Positions 40,877 to 51,620 of a DNA stretch of 64,000 bases are shown here, one piece after another. Origin of the DNA: Cladosporium sp. IMV 00045 (Eukaryota > Ascomycota > Dothideomycetes > Cladosporiales > Cladosporiaceae); contig MSJI02000765.1 of NCBI GenBank assembly GCA_001931905.2, positions 28,312 through 92,311 of the forward strand. Direction: 5' to 3'. Each line of letters opens with the position of its first letter. The stretch's first letter is position 1. Made by a program: the position numbers and the translations under genes. Below the pieces are notes generated by a model, which had not been told where the DNA came from, searched no databases, and saw only the letters and a list, made by a program, of their open reading frames with translations.

Positions 40877-43693
40877 ATGATGGAGAACCCGCGGCCAGGA
40901 GAGATCCGTCTGCCAATTCGAAATGCCGAATCTAGGCGACCCGCACGTGAGGCACAGTCGGCAGCATCATCGAGTCCAAGGCATGGCAGTGCAGCTCCAC
41001 GAACAGAGCATTACCGCACGACCGTCGAAGATTACCCAGGGGTAAATAGACATGGTCAACCTTCGCACTATGACAGCAGGTCGTCTACACACTCGCGCAG
41101 TCGATATGCAGCCACAGAAGCTGCATCACAACGAAATAGTCCACGACCTCGGGGTCGCGGGTATAGAAACAGCGGATCGAAGGCAGAAGAGCCTGGGAGA
41201 CGCGCAACCTTCGAAACTTCTTCAGATGAGGGTGAAGGCATGACGCATCGGCGGCGTAGTCATCGTGGGCACAGATTTCACGACATCATCAACCAAGGCC
41301 ATACTCGCACGCAGCTTGGAGATATGTACATCGAGAACCAGACCGTGCACAACAATTGGGAGCGAGCATCTAGCGAAAGGAACGATGACAAGCGAATCGA
41401 TATCCTTGAAGCTCTCGCATTCGATTACATGGACACACGAATTCTTAGCGTTAATGCAGCCTACGGTCAGACGTGTCGTTGGCTTTTCAGCACCAATGAA
41501 TACATCGGATGGCGACGTAGCTTGAGAACAGGCTCACGTCGCCGATTCTTGTGGATCAAAGGCAAGCCTGGTGCCGGCAAATCAACAATGATGAAACTTG
41601 CATTCGAGCAAGCTTGTGAACATTTCCCGCGAAGCAAAGTCGCCTCCTTTTTCTTCAACGCCAGAGGCCATGGCGCCGCAAAAATGACCGAAGGAATGTA
41701 CAGATCTTTGCTGCACCAGATACTTACAAAGCTCCCACGGCTACCTTCAAGGCTTCCATCCCATATCGGTAAAAGCGTGATACGCGATGGATGGCCGGTC
41801 ACTCTACTTCAAAATCTGCTGCAAGAGGCCCTGCTTGCTCTTCCCAAGGAGGAGACTCTTATCTTCTATATCGACGCACTCGATGAATGCGACGAAGATG
41901 ACATTCGATTGGCACTCGAACATTTTGAAGAACTCATGGCACAGTCTGTACTGGAGCACATTGGCTTCCTCGTTTGCTTTGCTAGCCGTCACTACCCAAA
42001 CATCTCTGTTCGTCACCATCGACCGATGAACGTCGATAGCCAGCCCGCGCATTTGAATGATATTTTCCGGTACGTGAACAATACCCTGGAAGTCCCAGGG
42101 TCTCTCGGTCGCCAGCTTCGCGATTCAATCAGTGCTCGGTGTGGTGGTGTCTTCCTCTGGGCGGTGCTTACCGTAAGAATTCTCAACAAGTCCTACGACG
42201 AGGGCTGCACACGCTCGCACCTCCAGGCGCGATTGAGCGAGGTCCCGAGTAGCATCCAAGCACTTTTCAATAACGTCCTTCAGGAGCGCGACGACCGCCT
42301 CCTACCAACACTGCAGTGGGTGCTGTTTTCTCAACGGGCCCTTGAAATTCAAGAACTTTACTTCGCGGTTATGACGAGTGTTGGACAAATTCCGACAGGT
42401 CTCTGGGACCGGGAGGAGATCGACATTTTTGGAATGGAAAGCTTCGTTTTGCAAAGCTCCAGAGGACTCGTCGAGATCAAAAACGGCGTCGCACAGGTCA
42501 TACACGAAACTGTGAGGGAATTCCTGCTCGGAGGAGGCTTGACTGAGCTGGACTCAAGTCTAAAAGGCCAGGTCGTATCGGGCAGCCATGCCAGACTCGC
42601 ACAGTGGTGTCAGACGTATATCGCCTTGGATACAGCCTATCACTGCGAACGGCAAGACGAACACCACGTGATTAGCCCCTATCGTGACGACTACCATCGG
42701 TTGCCCTTGCTGGATTACACCTTGTCTTCAACGGTTCATCATATGCAAATCGCATTCGACGAAGGAGTATTGACCTTGGCTGCCTCAAGGCAATTTGCGG
42801 ATACTTGGCTGACCCTTGGTCTTTATCGATATACTGCACGTGCGCATTATGAATGCGCAGCTCTGTTATGCTTTTTGCTTGCTCGAGATTACCAACGGCT
42901 TGAGCCTGGAGTATTAGGTCGCAGCGTTCCGATGGAGGAGACCTTTTCCAGAACAAGTAACTTGTCATGGTACATGGAGCTCAGCACAGAGTGGAATATA
43001 GTTCCTGTGTTGCGGAAGCCTGCAACAGTTCTACGAAACGCAGCCACTTTCGCGTCTTTAGGCATCGCGCGTTTGTTTCGCGACCGCAAACGTGTCAAGA
43101 CCTTCCAAACACTGGTGGATGGAGTTTTGTTCATGTCAGCTGGGCTGGGTCTGGATCACGTTCCGGGCATGCTGGTAGAGTACGCAGCACGGTTGACGAG
43201 GACAGCCGTCAACAATGCACTGAACTGTGCCGCTTTGGGCTTCCAACAGAGGACGACGAGGCAGCTGCTACAGCTCGGGGCGGATCCGGATGAATGCATG
43301 CTGTTCTTTTTTCTTCAAGTGTCTCCGGACAAGGATTCTACCTTACTCGACATGCTGACAGTTGCGAGTGCTCCGCTGGGCTTTGAGGGCAACGCGGATG
43401 AAAGTCGGGTGGCGATTGCGACTGAACTACTAGACCATCACGCTACCTCGAAATTTGCATTGGAGAGGGCATGCCGGAATGGCAGAACAGAGCTTGCTCG
43501 GCTGTTTATCGACAGAGGAGCGCCCGTCAATCTCGAAATAGAAGGCCAAACTGATTCTCATGCTCTCCGTGTCGCTCGTTGGAGTGGCCACGACGAGATT
43601 GTTCGTATGTTGATCGAAGCTGGGGCAACAGAGCAAACAAACGCAAGGAAAAATGTTCTCTCGGATGAAAGTACGAAGGTAGAAGGTAGCTAG
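40877..43693 (+). CDS. NACHT-ankyrin NLR-like protein
   Basis: A single exon of 938 residues from this ATG. The first 130 residues are disordered and basic. Residues about 132-155 (HRFHDIINQGHTRTQLGDMY and the following turn) resemble HET-s-related amyloid motifs and precede the NACHT domain, as in known fungal NLRs. The NACHT ATPase follows a conserved linker (NAAYGQTCRWLFSTNEY): Walker A GKPGAGKST at 229-237 and Walker B FYIDALDE with Asp333. Winged-helix and superhelical parts follow, and ankyrin-like repeats end the protein (TELARLFIDRGAPVNLE, EIVRMLIEAGATE). Proteins of this type sense non-self or stress and can trigger incompatibility-like cell death. The start could lie further upstream if the 40449 ORF is spliced in. 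Confidence 0.85.
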   Translation: MMENPRPGEIRLPIRNAESRRPAREAQSAASSSPRHGSAAPRTEHYRTTVEDYPGVNRHGQPSHYDSRSSTHSRSRYAATEAASQRNSPRPRGRGYRNSGSKAEEPGRRATFETSSDEGEGMTHRRRSHRGHRFHDIINQGHTRTQLGDMYIENQTVHNNWERASSERNDDKRIDILEALAFDYMDTRILSVNAAYGQTCRWLFSTNEYIGWRRSLRTGSRRRFLWIKGKPGAGKSTMMKLAFEQACEHFPRSKVASFFFNARGHGAAKMTEGMYRSLLHQILTKLPRLPSRLPSHIGKSVIRDGWPVTLLQNLLQEALLALPKEETLIFYIDALDECDEDDIRLALEHFEELMAQSVLEHIGFLVCFASRHYPNISVRHHRPMNVDSQPAHLNDIFRYVNNTLEVPGSLGRQLRDSISARCGGVFLWAVLTVRILNKSYDEGCTRSHLQARLSEVPSSIQALFNNVLQERDDRLLPTLQWVLFSQRALEIQELYFAVMTSVGQIPTGLWDREEIDIFGMESFVLQSSRGLVEIKNGVAQVIHETVREFLLGGGLTELDSSLKGQVVSGSHARLAQWCQTYIALDTAYHCERQDEHHVISPYRDDYHRLPLLDYTLSSTVHHMQIAFDEGVLTLAASRQFADTWLTLGLYRYTARAHYECAALLCFLLARDYQRLEPGVLGRSVPMEETFSRTSNLSWYMELSTEWNIVPVLRKPATVLRNAATFASLGIARLFRDRKRVKTFQTLVDGVLFMSAGLGLDHVPGMLVEYAARLTRTAVNNALNCAALGFQQRTTRQLLQLGADPDECMLFFFLQVSPDKDSTLLDMLTVASAPLGFEGNADESRVAIATELLDHHATSKFALERACRNGRTELARLFIDRGAPVNLEIEGQTDSHALRVARWSGHDEIVRMLIEAGATEQTNARKNVLSDESTKVEGS

Positions 43694-45335
43694 GTAGCGA
43701 GGACTGCTTGAGGTGAGAAATCCTGCGAGCTGTGCTGAGAAGGGCAACGATGTTTGTGCTGCTTTCTTGCTGCAGGCGACGAAGTTTTCAGAAGAGAAAA
43801 GAGTCAGTAGCTAAACCGTTGGCCGCCTTTCAGTATGTTTCCGTCGACCATTGTTGTTGTGTACATGCGTGCCGCCTTGCTCTCAACCGCCTTTTAAATC
43901 AGACCATCAAACGCCCAATCGATTCCATTTTCCCATTTAACATGGCCAAGGTCTCAGCTTCTTTGTGGAATGCTATCGTTCGTAGTTGCTCGTGGGCCGT
44001 CTAATTGATCGGCATCCGTCAATATGTTTGATGATCCTCGTCGAGGATGAGATTTTCCCCATGTTTGTTGGCGGGGAGGCGGGGTACCTTGCAAACCCTG
44101 GCGCCACACGGCGGGAAATGTTCGAACAACACTTCAGGTGTGCATGACGAACTCTGCCATTCCTTGCGCTGTCACTCTGCAATGACTTATGGTAGCTACC
44201 TTCGTGTTCGGGTATTCTCGAATGCGGAAAGACACCCGTGTCACTCTCGACATGAACGCTCAGGCTCCGAAAGGAAGCCGTACATCACAAGACCAGCCGT
44301 ATGAGCGACTGACGACGACATGCAAGCGTTTCGCATCATGGGCGACCACTGTGTACTGTACGCCGTAAGGAAACAATTCAAATCCCTCCCGGTATCCGGC
44401 CTAAAGGCAAAAGACGGCAGCACTTTGCAGTAGCTCGAAAGGCGAGATGATCACAAGCCGGATAGCAGGTCTCGGATGTTGCATTCGCGCCAAATTCCAA
44501 CGCCAGATGACCGCAGGCTTGTGCGCCAACAGCTAGCGACTACTGAGGGAGGGATGATCACGAATCTTCCTTGTGTACGATCCTCATGCGACTGACCCCG
44601 ACCTTTTTCTTTTCTAGAAGCAGCTGATCTCTGGGCGAGGAGGATGAGAGGCTATTCGTCCCACCTTCGCTGCGCTAAGACTCTGCTATAACTGCCGATC
44701 TGCGAATAGCAAGGTGCTCTTGGTAAAATTCCTTCAGAGTATACAACGGCTGAAGAACGATACAGCACACACCTGCACACCTCAAGCGGTTCAGCCGTAA
44801 GCTGATTGTGTTTTCAGATGTTTTCAAGGACGATCTTGTCTTACTCGCTGCATCATGTGCACCGGAAATATCTCTTTGCACATGCATTTATTTGCCTTAG
44901 CCCGCGCACATGCCTTCTGTCAACGCCGCCACGTTGCATCACATGCGGTCGGCTCTGACGTACCTCCATACCGCAGCACTCTGTTCTCATCTTCCGTTTG
45001 GCGGGAATACAGGATCTTCATTTGTAACGCTTGCAGCACAACAAAGAGCTTTGCCGGTCTTTGCATTAGCCTTCTGTCGCCTATCACAGAATGAATATCG
45101 GACTTGACACAGTGATTCCAGCTGGAAGATCCAGGAGGACCCTTTGCATTAGCCTTTTGTCGCCTATCACAGGACGTGTATCAGACTTGACATGTGGGAG
45201 CCAGCTAAAAGAGCCTAGAAGACCGGAGAGGGGGTTCAGTCGATGTCGAGGTACCTTATAAGTATCGGTACGCTGTTACTTGTTCGAGCTCCAAATTTTC
45301 ATATCTAACGGTTCCTGAAACCAACTTGATCCAGT
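43694..45335. other. Gene-free stretch with an 83-bp tandem duplication
   Basis: About 1.64 kb between the NLR gene and the feruloyl-esterase-like gene. It holds the duplication at 45060-45225 and a TATA-like TTATAAGT at 45256-45263, which suits the esterase promoter. I see no gene. Confidence 0.5.
45060..45225. repeat. Diverged two-copy tandem duplication, period 83
   Basis: TTTGCATTAGCC begins at 45060 and again at 45143. The two 83-bp units are clearly related (shared TTTGCATTAGCC, TGTCGCCTATCACAG and GACTTGACA blocks) but differ at many sites, several of them C/T or G/A. It lies about 110 bp before the esterase start. Confidence 0.75.
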
Positions 45336-46492
45336 ATGTTCAATGGATTTTTGACCCTTGCTCTGCTCGCGGCATCGGCTGCTGCAGCGCCCATTCTTGC
45401 CGTCCGCTCTGCTTCTCAAGGCTGTGGACAATCTCACGCATCGGGTTACAATGGACCCTTCACGATTAATTCGGGTGGAAGAGATCGATCGTACAAAGTT
45501 CAGGTACGTTGATATGAGCTGGCATTGAAGTACCCACGTCTAATCGTTGAGAAGGTCCCATCGGGCTATGATTCTAACAAACCATACTCATTGATCTTCG
45601 ATTTTGGTAAGTTCCGGGCTTCGATTGCGCGTGTTGGCTTGGACAACTACTGACGAGCTTGCAGTAAGTCTTATACATGCCATGGTCCGGTCGTTCGTTT
45701 TGAACGCATGATCGTTCACATGGACACCGATCTCACCAAACCTATCTACCTTTCATTTCACAATTTTCACCCTCCCAGCTGACATTTTTCTAGCACGGCC
45801 GAACTGGCACTTCCGACAGCCAAAAAGACACCTCCAAATACTACGACCAGGGCTCCTCATCGCAGTATGTCATCGTCTATCCGCAAGGCGAGTCAGGTGA
45901 CAAAGGCACAGCCTGGCAAGGACCCAGCTACGCCAATTCAGACGTGGACGACGTCCAATTCGTCTCAGACCTGCTCGACAAATTCGAAGCGAACTACTGC
46001 ATCGACACGGACCGCGTGTACGCCTCCGGTATGAGCAACGGTGGCGGATTTGTGGACACTCTCGCCTGCTCCGACACAGGCGATCGATTCGCAGCTTTCG
46101 CCATGGCCGCCGCCGCTTTGTACACCGACACTTCCAAGTCCTCATGCAGCAAGAAGCGGGCCATCTTGGAGTCTCACGGTGACGCCGATGAAACCATCCC
46201 ATACGCGGGCGGGGACGGACTTGGCGGTCCGCTACCAGCCATTGGTGACTGGGTGAGGTTCTGGGGCGAGCGCGATTGTGGTACGGGAGCGCCTTCGGCT
46301 AAATCGTACCAGGATGGTTACCACATTACGACTTTCTCGTGTGGAGATTGGAACAACGTGGTCACGCACTATCATCTATATGAGCCGGCCGGACATTGCT
46401 GGCCTCGCACTGGCGACTGTGGCAATGTGGACTTCACGCCTGTCGTGTTGGATTGGTTTGGCAGGTGGAACTTGGGGAACGCTCCGCATTGA
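45336..46492 (+). CDS. Secreted feruloyl-esterase / PHB-depolymerase-like esterase with a stwintron
   Basis: Coding exons 45336-45503, 45555-45605 and 45794-46492 close at 305 residues. The signal peptide is MFNGFLTLALLAASAAAA. The catalytic core is an alpha/beta hydrolase: HGRTGTS oxyanion region, GMSNGGG with nucleophile Ser154, a downstream acidic residue near HGDADETIPY, and a final catalytic His in EPAGHCWP. Cys pairs are typical of secreted fungal members. The family includes feruloyl esterases that free ferulic acid from plant wall arabinoxylan, and polyhydroxybutyrate depolymerases. The second intron (45606-45793) splices in frame only as a twin intron (see next entry). Confidence 0.88.
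45606..45793 (+). other. Candidate [D1,2] spliceosomal twin intron (stwintron)
   Basis: Exon 2 ends at 45605 (Phe) and exon 3 begins at 45794 (His), in one continuous frame. The internal intron is 45607-45664: GTAAGT donor, TACTGAC branch at 45649-45655 and a GCAG acceptor, 58 nt. Its removal joins G45606 to T45665 and creates GTAAGTC, an ideal donor. The rebuilt external intron (G45606 plus 45665-45793, 130 nt) has CTGAC near its end and TTCTAG at 45788-45793. Ordinary single-intron splicing from GTAAGT at 45607 to the TAG at 45793 would shift the frame by one base. This matches published [D1,2] stwintrons, in which the internal intron sits after the first donor base. Confidence 0.8.
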
Positions 46493-47176
46493 GTGCTGGC
46501 TTAAGAAGATGGCTTTCGAAGAAGGACTTCTGATGTTTGTTCCTGACGATGTGATTGTAATGTGATCTAAGTGTTACGATATTGCGAATGCATCTATCGA
46601 TCCTTCGAGCTCTATGTCTCGAAGTATCTTGAGGACCCAGGCATGAAGATCGAACCACCAAACAACGACTAACGTCAAAAACAATACCCAGCGATCCATC
46701 CATGACCGCAGATCAAACCCTCAAGAAAGCCCGATTCGGAGCCATGATGGCATTCCCAACCATAGGTCGTACAATCCCCATGTGACCTCACGCCCAGAGC
46801 CGTTGCCAACTGTCCGAACGTGCACATCTGACGAGCTGTCCCAAACAATCCATGGATTGACTTTCTGACCCTTCAAACACGGCGATCGTCACCTCTCATG
46901 CCCTCTTTCTAAACAACGCTTCCCCGCGTTGCCAAACCAGACAATCAATTCTTGTCTCCCGCAAAGCATGCAAGTACCCCGCTCGCGTGCATCGCAGGTC
47001 GACTACATGCGTGAAGTAATGTAAGGTATTGTGTCAAAGTATTTTCGCCCCAGCCTGTTCGGAATCGACCAAAAATATTTATTCTCAGTCCGAAGCATTT
47101 CTCAAATGTCAAAACAAATGTTCAGCTCTCCAGATGAAGCGCAAAGCTGGGTAAAAAATCCAAAAAGTGATGATCA
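46493..47176. other. Intergenic, no gene seen
   Basis: Downstream flank of the esterase and 3' flank of the tRNA. Contains a run of five A (five T on the tRNA strand) at 47162-47166, listed separately. Confidence 0.45.
47162..47166 (-). terminator. Pol III T-run terminator
   Basis: Five consecutive T on the minus strand, eleven bases past the tRNA-His discriminator base. This is the standard RNA polymerase III stop. Confidence 0.75.
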
Positions 47177-47273
47177 TGGCCTTACCGTGATTCGAACACG
47201 GGTTAGTACGGACGTTGTCTTCCTGATTTCTCAGGCTCCACAACGTACTGTGATACCCCTACACTATAAGACC
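47177..47273 (-). tRNA. tRNA-His(GUG) with a 26-nt intron
   Basis: A complete cloverleaf on the minus strand. The acceptor stem GGTCTTA pairs with TAAGGCC, including one G-T wobble. The D arm is GTGT...CAC and the anticodon stem GTACG pairs with CGTAC. The anticodon loop TTGTGGC contains GUG. The variable loop has 4 nt, as in yeast tRNA-His, and the T arm is CCGTG-TTCGAAT-CACGG. An intron of 26 nt (47212-47237) sits after position 37, the usual place. Within it CCTGA-GAAA-TCAGG forms a hairpin with a GNRA-type loop. The discriminator base is A. G-1, needed by histidyl-tRNA synthetase, is added after transcription. Confidence 0.92.
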
Positions 47274-47602
47274 TTGCTATGATCAGTGTAATTGATGAAT
47301 AGCTGTCTGATCCAATAATTTATATACTTTTTGATTTTTGGCGAGCAGGATGAGCAAGCATGAACCGAACATCTAATAAATCATGACGGACGGGAAGCGA
47401 CGATGATGATGATTGAGTAAGTCTCTTGCATACATAATTTCATTGCCTCGAATATTCTTGAGACGAATCAGGCCTGCGATCTTTACAAAATCATGTACAT
47501 GACGGGTACATAGAAGCCGATGCTTTCAACCCGTAATACCTTCTAACCCTTTCACACACTCATCTTTGCATCTTCTCAATCCACCCAAAACAAACTGCAT
47601 CT
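47274..47602. other. Short intergenic region
   Basis: About 330 bp between the tRNA and the 3' end of the beta-galactosidase gene. Nothing else is visible. Confidence 0.45.
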
Positions 47603-50600
47603 CTAATAGACCCCCTCCCTCTCCTTCCACCCCGGCTGGGGCGCCGCCTCGATCTCCCCAAACCCACTCTGTACGACCGGTCCAGCAACCAAACTCAACC
47701 CATCGACCTTCGCGCCATCTTCCTCCTGCGCCCACAAACTGAGCGCAACAGTGTTGCTGCCCCTGTAGTTCCAGATTCCCTCAGGGACGGGGTACACGTC
47801 CTGCGGACCGACGTTGTGCACGTACTTGCCAAACTGGTAGCCGTTGACGAAGAGTTGGCAGCGGTAAGCTGCTGGGCGGGCGGTGCCGTTTGAGAAAGTG
47901 TACGTTGCGTCTTGCTGGGAGGAGGAGTTGGAGGTGGTATTAGAGAAAGAGAAAGCGAGGGGAATGTCATAGCCGGCGGGGAGGTCGAGGTCGAACGTCG
48001 TGCTGTAGAAAGCGATGCCGGGTGCTGAAAGACCTTCCTGTGGACCGGGGCTGGATTTCCAGTCGGAGGTGGGCGCGTCGGGGAGGTGGAAGCCTGCACG
48101 CTCAGCGTAGAGGCCTCCTTCGTTCAGGGGGCCGCGGGCGTGGTCAGCGTAGTCTTCGCCGCCGAGGTTGCCGGTGAGTTTCCAGGTGACGTCGGACTTG
48201 TCGTGGCCGGAGAGGTCGTAGTCGATGAGGCCGCGCGGGAGCTTCATTTGATCTTCGCCGACGTCGTAGTTCTCGTTCAGGCTGTTGTTGTCGACTACGA
48301 CGGTGATTACGTAGTTGGCGCCGGAGGTGAGGTTCTTGGGGAGGTCGTATGTCTGGTTGTAGGTGGGCAGCACGTCTTCTCCAGTGAATGAGCCGACGTA
48401 GATGTTGTTGATCCAGATAGAGTGGCCGTAAGCTGCACCACCGTACGTGGAGATGTAGACAGAAGACTCATCTCCGTTCGAAGTGAAGTGGCCTCTGTAA
48501 AGCAAGATACCGGTGTGATAGCCGTAATCGCTGGCGGAAAGCGAGGTTGGCGTAGTCAAGTTGTACACAGTGTTGTTCGTGGTTGAATGGTCGGCAACCG
48601 TCCAGCTTGCATCGTCATAAGACTCCTTGATCTCTGGCAGAGTGTCAAGCACTTTCCATTCGGCCTGGGACAGATCTGGGACGGTGAAATCAGGCTTTTC
48701 GAATTTCGCCTCTGCTTTGATGGAGCAACATCCATCTGAGCTCCTTTCGAAAGGTAGATCGACACCATTGAAGGTAAGCTTCTTGACCTTGTCAAGACTG
48801 CCGATAACCTCAACCGATGAGGTTGCGTTCAGGTCGCCGGTGAGATCGATTCTGTCTCCAGAGACCTTAGCAGCGCGAAGAAGATAGTCTGCCTTGACGA
48901 TCGGGGCAGACGAGAGATGGCTGGGGTTGGTGTAGTTGCCAAAAGTGTCATCGCTAGGCAGGTCAACAACCCAGTAGTTGTAAGCGGAGTTGCGGTCTAT
49001 CTCAATTATTAGCAAGAGTTACTATGAAAGGCGTCATCTGGATCGGAGTGACGAGATCACTTACCAAGCAAATAGACATAAACACCATTCTCGAGCTTCA
49101 CAACTTTGCGCTCCGAGCTAGTCTTGTAGTGAAGCACAGTAGCACTGCCCTTCTTACCACTCTTAATATCATCACCTTCAACAATATCCGCCTTGCCAGC
49201 ATCAGAAATCGCCAATTCATGTTCCTCGTCCGGACCACCGTAGACAACAAGCACCCTCTTGTCACCATACTTCTTCCAGGTGAAAATCTCCGCGGTCGAG
49301 TAGAGCACATTGACGCCACCAAGGTCGTAGTCAGTGACGTGAAACTTAGAGTCCCTTCCATTCAGAGAAAGCTTTCCGCCCATTTGAGGGATCGAGATGT
49401 TACCCTGGCTGGTAGGCAAAGTGATGGAATATTCAGTGTCCTCGAGGGAGTTGAAGGCGGCATGCCTGATGACGAAGAACTTGGTGGTGTTCCCGAAAAG
49501 AGCCGTGACAGCGAGATCGGGGTTGCCGGTGTAGCTCCCATTGGTGTGAGTGGTGTTCTGATAGTCTGCCGTCAAGAACGCAGGAGAGGCTTGGAGGAAG
49601 TTGGCCTCGAGTTTGGCTTCGCTGTACTTCTCGCGATCGACAAGACGTTCCTCGCTGATCACTGCGGCGTAGTCGTAGCTTGTGTAGCCACCGGGGTGGC
49701 CAAGGTTGCCCCCTAAACAATGAGTTAACAACAGTACCCCAATACCATGAATATCACACCAGAAGGCATGTTGGATGGTCTTTACTTACAGTTAGTGCCA
49801 CCGTACGTCATGTAAAGGTTAAGAATAGTAACACCCTGTGCAAAGTTGTTCTTGTCTACAAACACAAACAGTCAGTCAGAGCCTCCCGTGTGCAAGAATT
49901 CCTCGCCACTTACAAAACACGCGCTGAAACTCGTAGTTGACGAGCTCCTGGCATTGATCAAATCCCCATCCTCCCCATGGATCAAACGAACCGCCCTGAA
50001 ATTCGAGGATAGAGAAGGGAGTCTGAGCACCGTAAGCCTCGTGGGAATCGGCGTAATCGGTCGGGAGAGCATCGTCGGGCCATGTTTGGGGGTTTGCGCA
50101 GTCGAAGCCTGTTCGGGAATTTTGTCAGTCAGGGAACCTTTTCGTGCTTTAGCTTCCATCAAGCAGACTCACCAAGAGGATACCCATCAAAACCATAGAT
50201 ATCGATCTCAGCCTTCGTCTCAGGCGTCACGTATCCCTTAGCACTGGCCTCATTATTAATCAGCGGAACCACAATCCCCGCCCTCCTCAACTGTTCCTCA
50301 ACATAGATGAAGTAATCCTGATCCGGCTCCTCATCCTCAGTGAAACTCGTATACTCATTCTCCGGCTGCACGAGAATGACCGGTCCACCATTAGTAATCT
50401 GTGCTTTCGCGATGATCTCCCCCATATTCTTCATATAATTCTCCGTGGCATCGAGGTAACTCTGATCCTTCGTCCTCAACGTGCCAGGAACGCGCTGCAA
50501 CCAGCCCGGGAAGCCGCCACCAGACACTTCGGCGTTGATATACGGCCCGGGTCTGGCGATGAGGTAAATGCCCGCTTCGGCAGCGGCGTCGAAGAATTTC

Positions 50601-50953
50601 TCGTAGCCGAAGATCCCCTCCGCTGAGAACTCGCCCGGCTTGCCCTCGTGCAGGGCCCAGTGCGTGTAGAAGGAAACGCAGTTGTAGCCGAGCGATTTGA
50701 TTTTCTGGAAGACGTCCAGCCAGAGCGAGGGCACGGGGATTCTGAACGGGTGGAACTCGCCCGAGTAGAGCATGACGCGCTCGCCGCGGATGAGCAGCGA
50801 GTGCTCGTCCCATGTCACGATGTCTTGTAAGGGTTTACCGCCTTCGTAGGCCCGGATGAATTGGTGTGGTTTGCCGGCAAGGGCACGTGCGGAAGCATCT
50901 TGCACGGCGAGGAGTGAGAGGAGGGTGGTTTGGAGGAGCTTGCGGAGGAGCAT
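47603..50953 (-). CDS. lacA: Secreted GH35 beta-galactosidase
   Basis: Five exons, in coding order 50173-50953, 49914-50108, 49790-49855, 49065-49712 and 47603-48996. All junctions are GT-AG and the frame closes at 1027 residues. A signal peptide ([21 protein letters not shown]) starts it. The TIM-barrel signature is intact: [32 protein letters not shown], and the acid/base Glu200 in QPENEY. The nucleophile Glu296 is in ILEFQGG. Residue 200 is the same position as in the Penicillium enzyme. Beta-sandwich domains and many glycosylation sites follow. The product removes terminal beta-galactose from plant galactans, xyloglucan or lactose outside the cell. Length is normal for the fungal subfamily. 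Confidence 0.95.
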
Positions 50954-51550
50954 GATTGCTCTCTTGCTGTGATTCTTGCGAATCGATGAGTTGGAAGAAA
51001 GGAAAGAAAAAAGAAGAAAAAACCAAGCACTGCTAAGCACTCTACTTAACCCAAGCCTCTTGGTCTTGATAAAAACCTAAGAGGTTCCATCGTGTCGCCC
51101 CGCTCGGTTATGTTCGCTGCAACATTGGCCGAGTGTGAAAGTGAAAGCCTGCGGCAACAGCAAGGTGATGATGATGTCGGCGATTGTAGGGTTAGCCGAC
51201 AATGACGATCCAGGAACTGGTCCCACAGGCCTCGGGAAGCGCGAACTCTGGTTGAAATGATTCAAGCGCCAGGAAACGATGTCAATGGACGGAAGAAACA
51301 TTCCTCCAGAAGACAAGCAACGACAAGATGGAGTTCGCGTGCGGGGAACGTCGCATGGGGAGAGGAAACTCCTCCACTTCACGACTGTCGATCTTCGCGC
51401 GAGTGTGGACCAGCGAGCCAATTTCGGTCAGGGCATGGAGATGTTGCGAGCTTGCATCCTCGACATCCGAGAACCTCAGAGCTGTGACGTGCGGTTAACC
51501 TTTGATCATCCAAAGTCACCGGGAAGTGGAGGAAGATTGATATTAACTGG

Positions 51551-51569
51551 TTTCATTTGATCAATGAAA
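51551..51569. repeat. Short inverted repeat
   Basis: TTTCATT, spacer TGATC, AATGAAA. It is about 30 bp before a stronger hairpin at 51597-51620. Confidence 0.6.
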
Positions 51570-51596
51570 TCCTAGGCCAGCGTTGCTCCGCCCGAT

Positions 51597-51620
51597 AAAA
51601 TCTCTAGGTAGAGAGATTTT
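51597..51620. repeat. Inverted repeat with 9-bp arms
   Basis: AAAATCTCT, spacer AGGTAG, AGAGATTTT. Complementary without mismatch. It is non-coding and of unknown role. Confidence 0.75.

Noticed and set aside
45607..45793. A single 187-nt intron in the esterase gene
   Set aside because: It has good ends but leaves exon 2 with one extra base, putting HGRTG and the rest of the enzyme out of frame. The twin-intron model resolves this.
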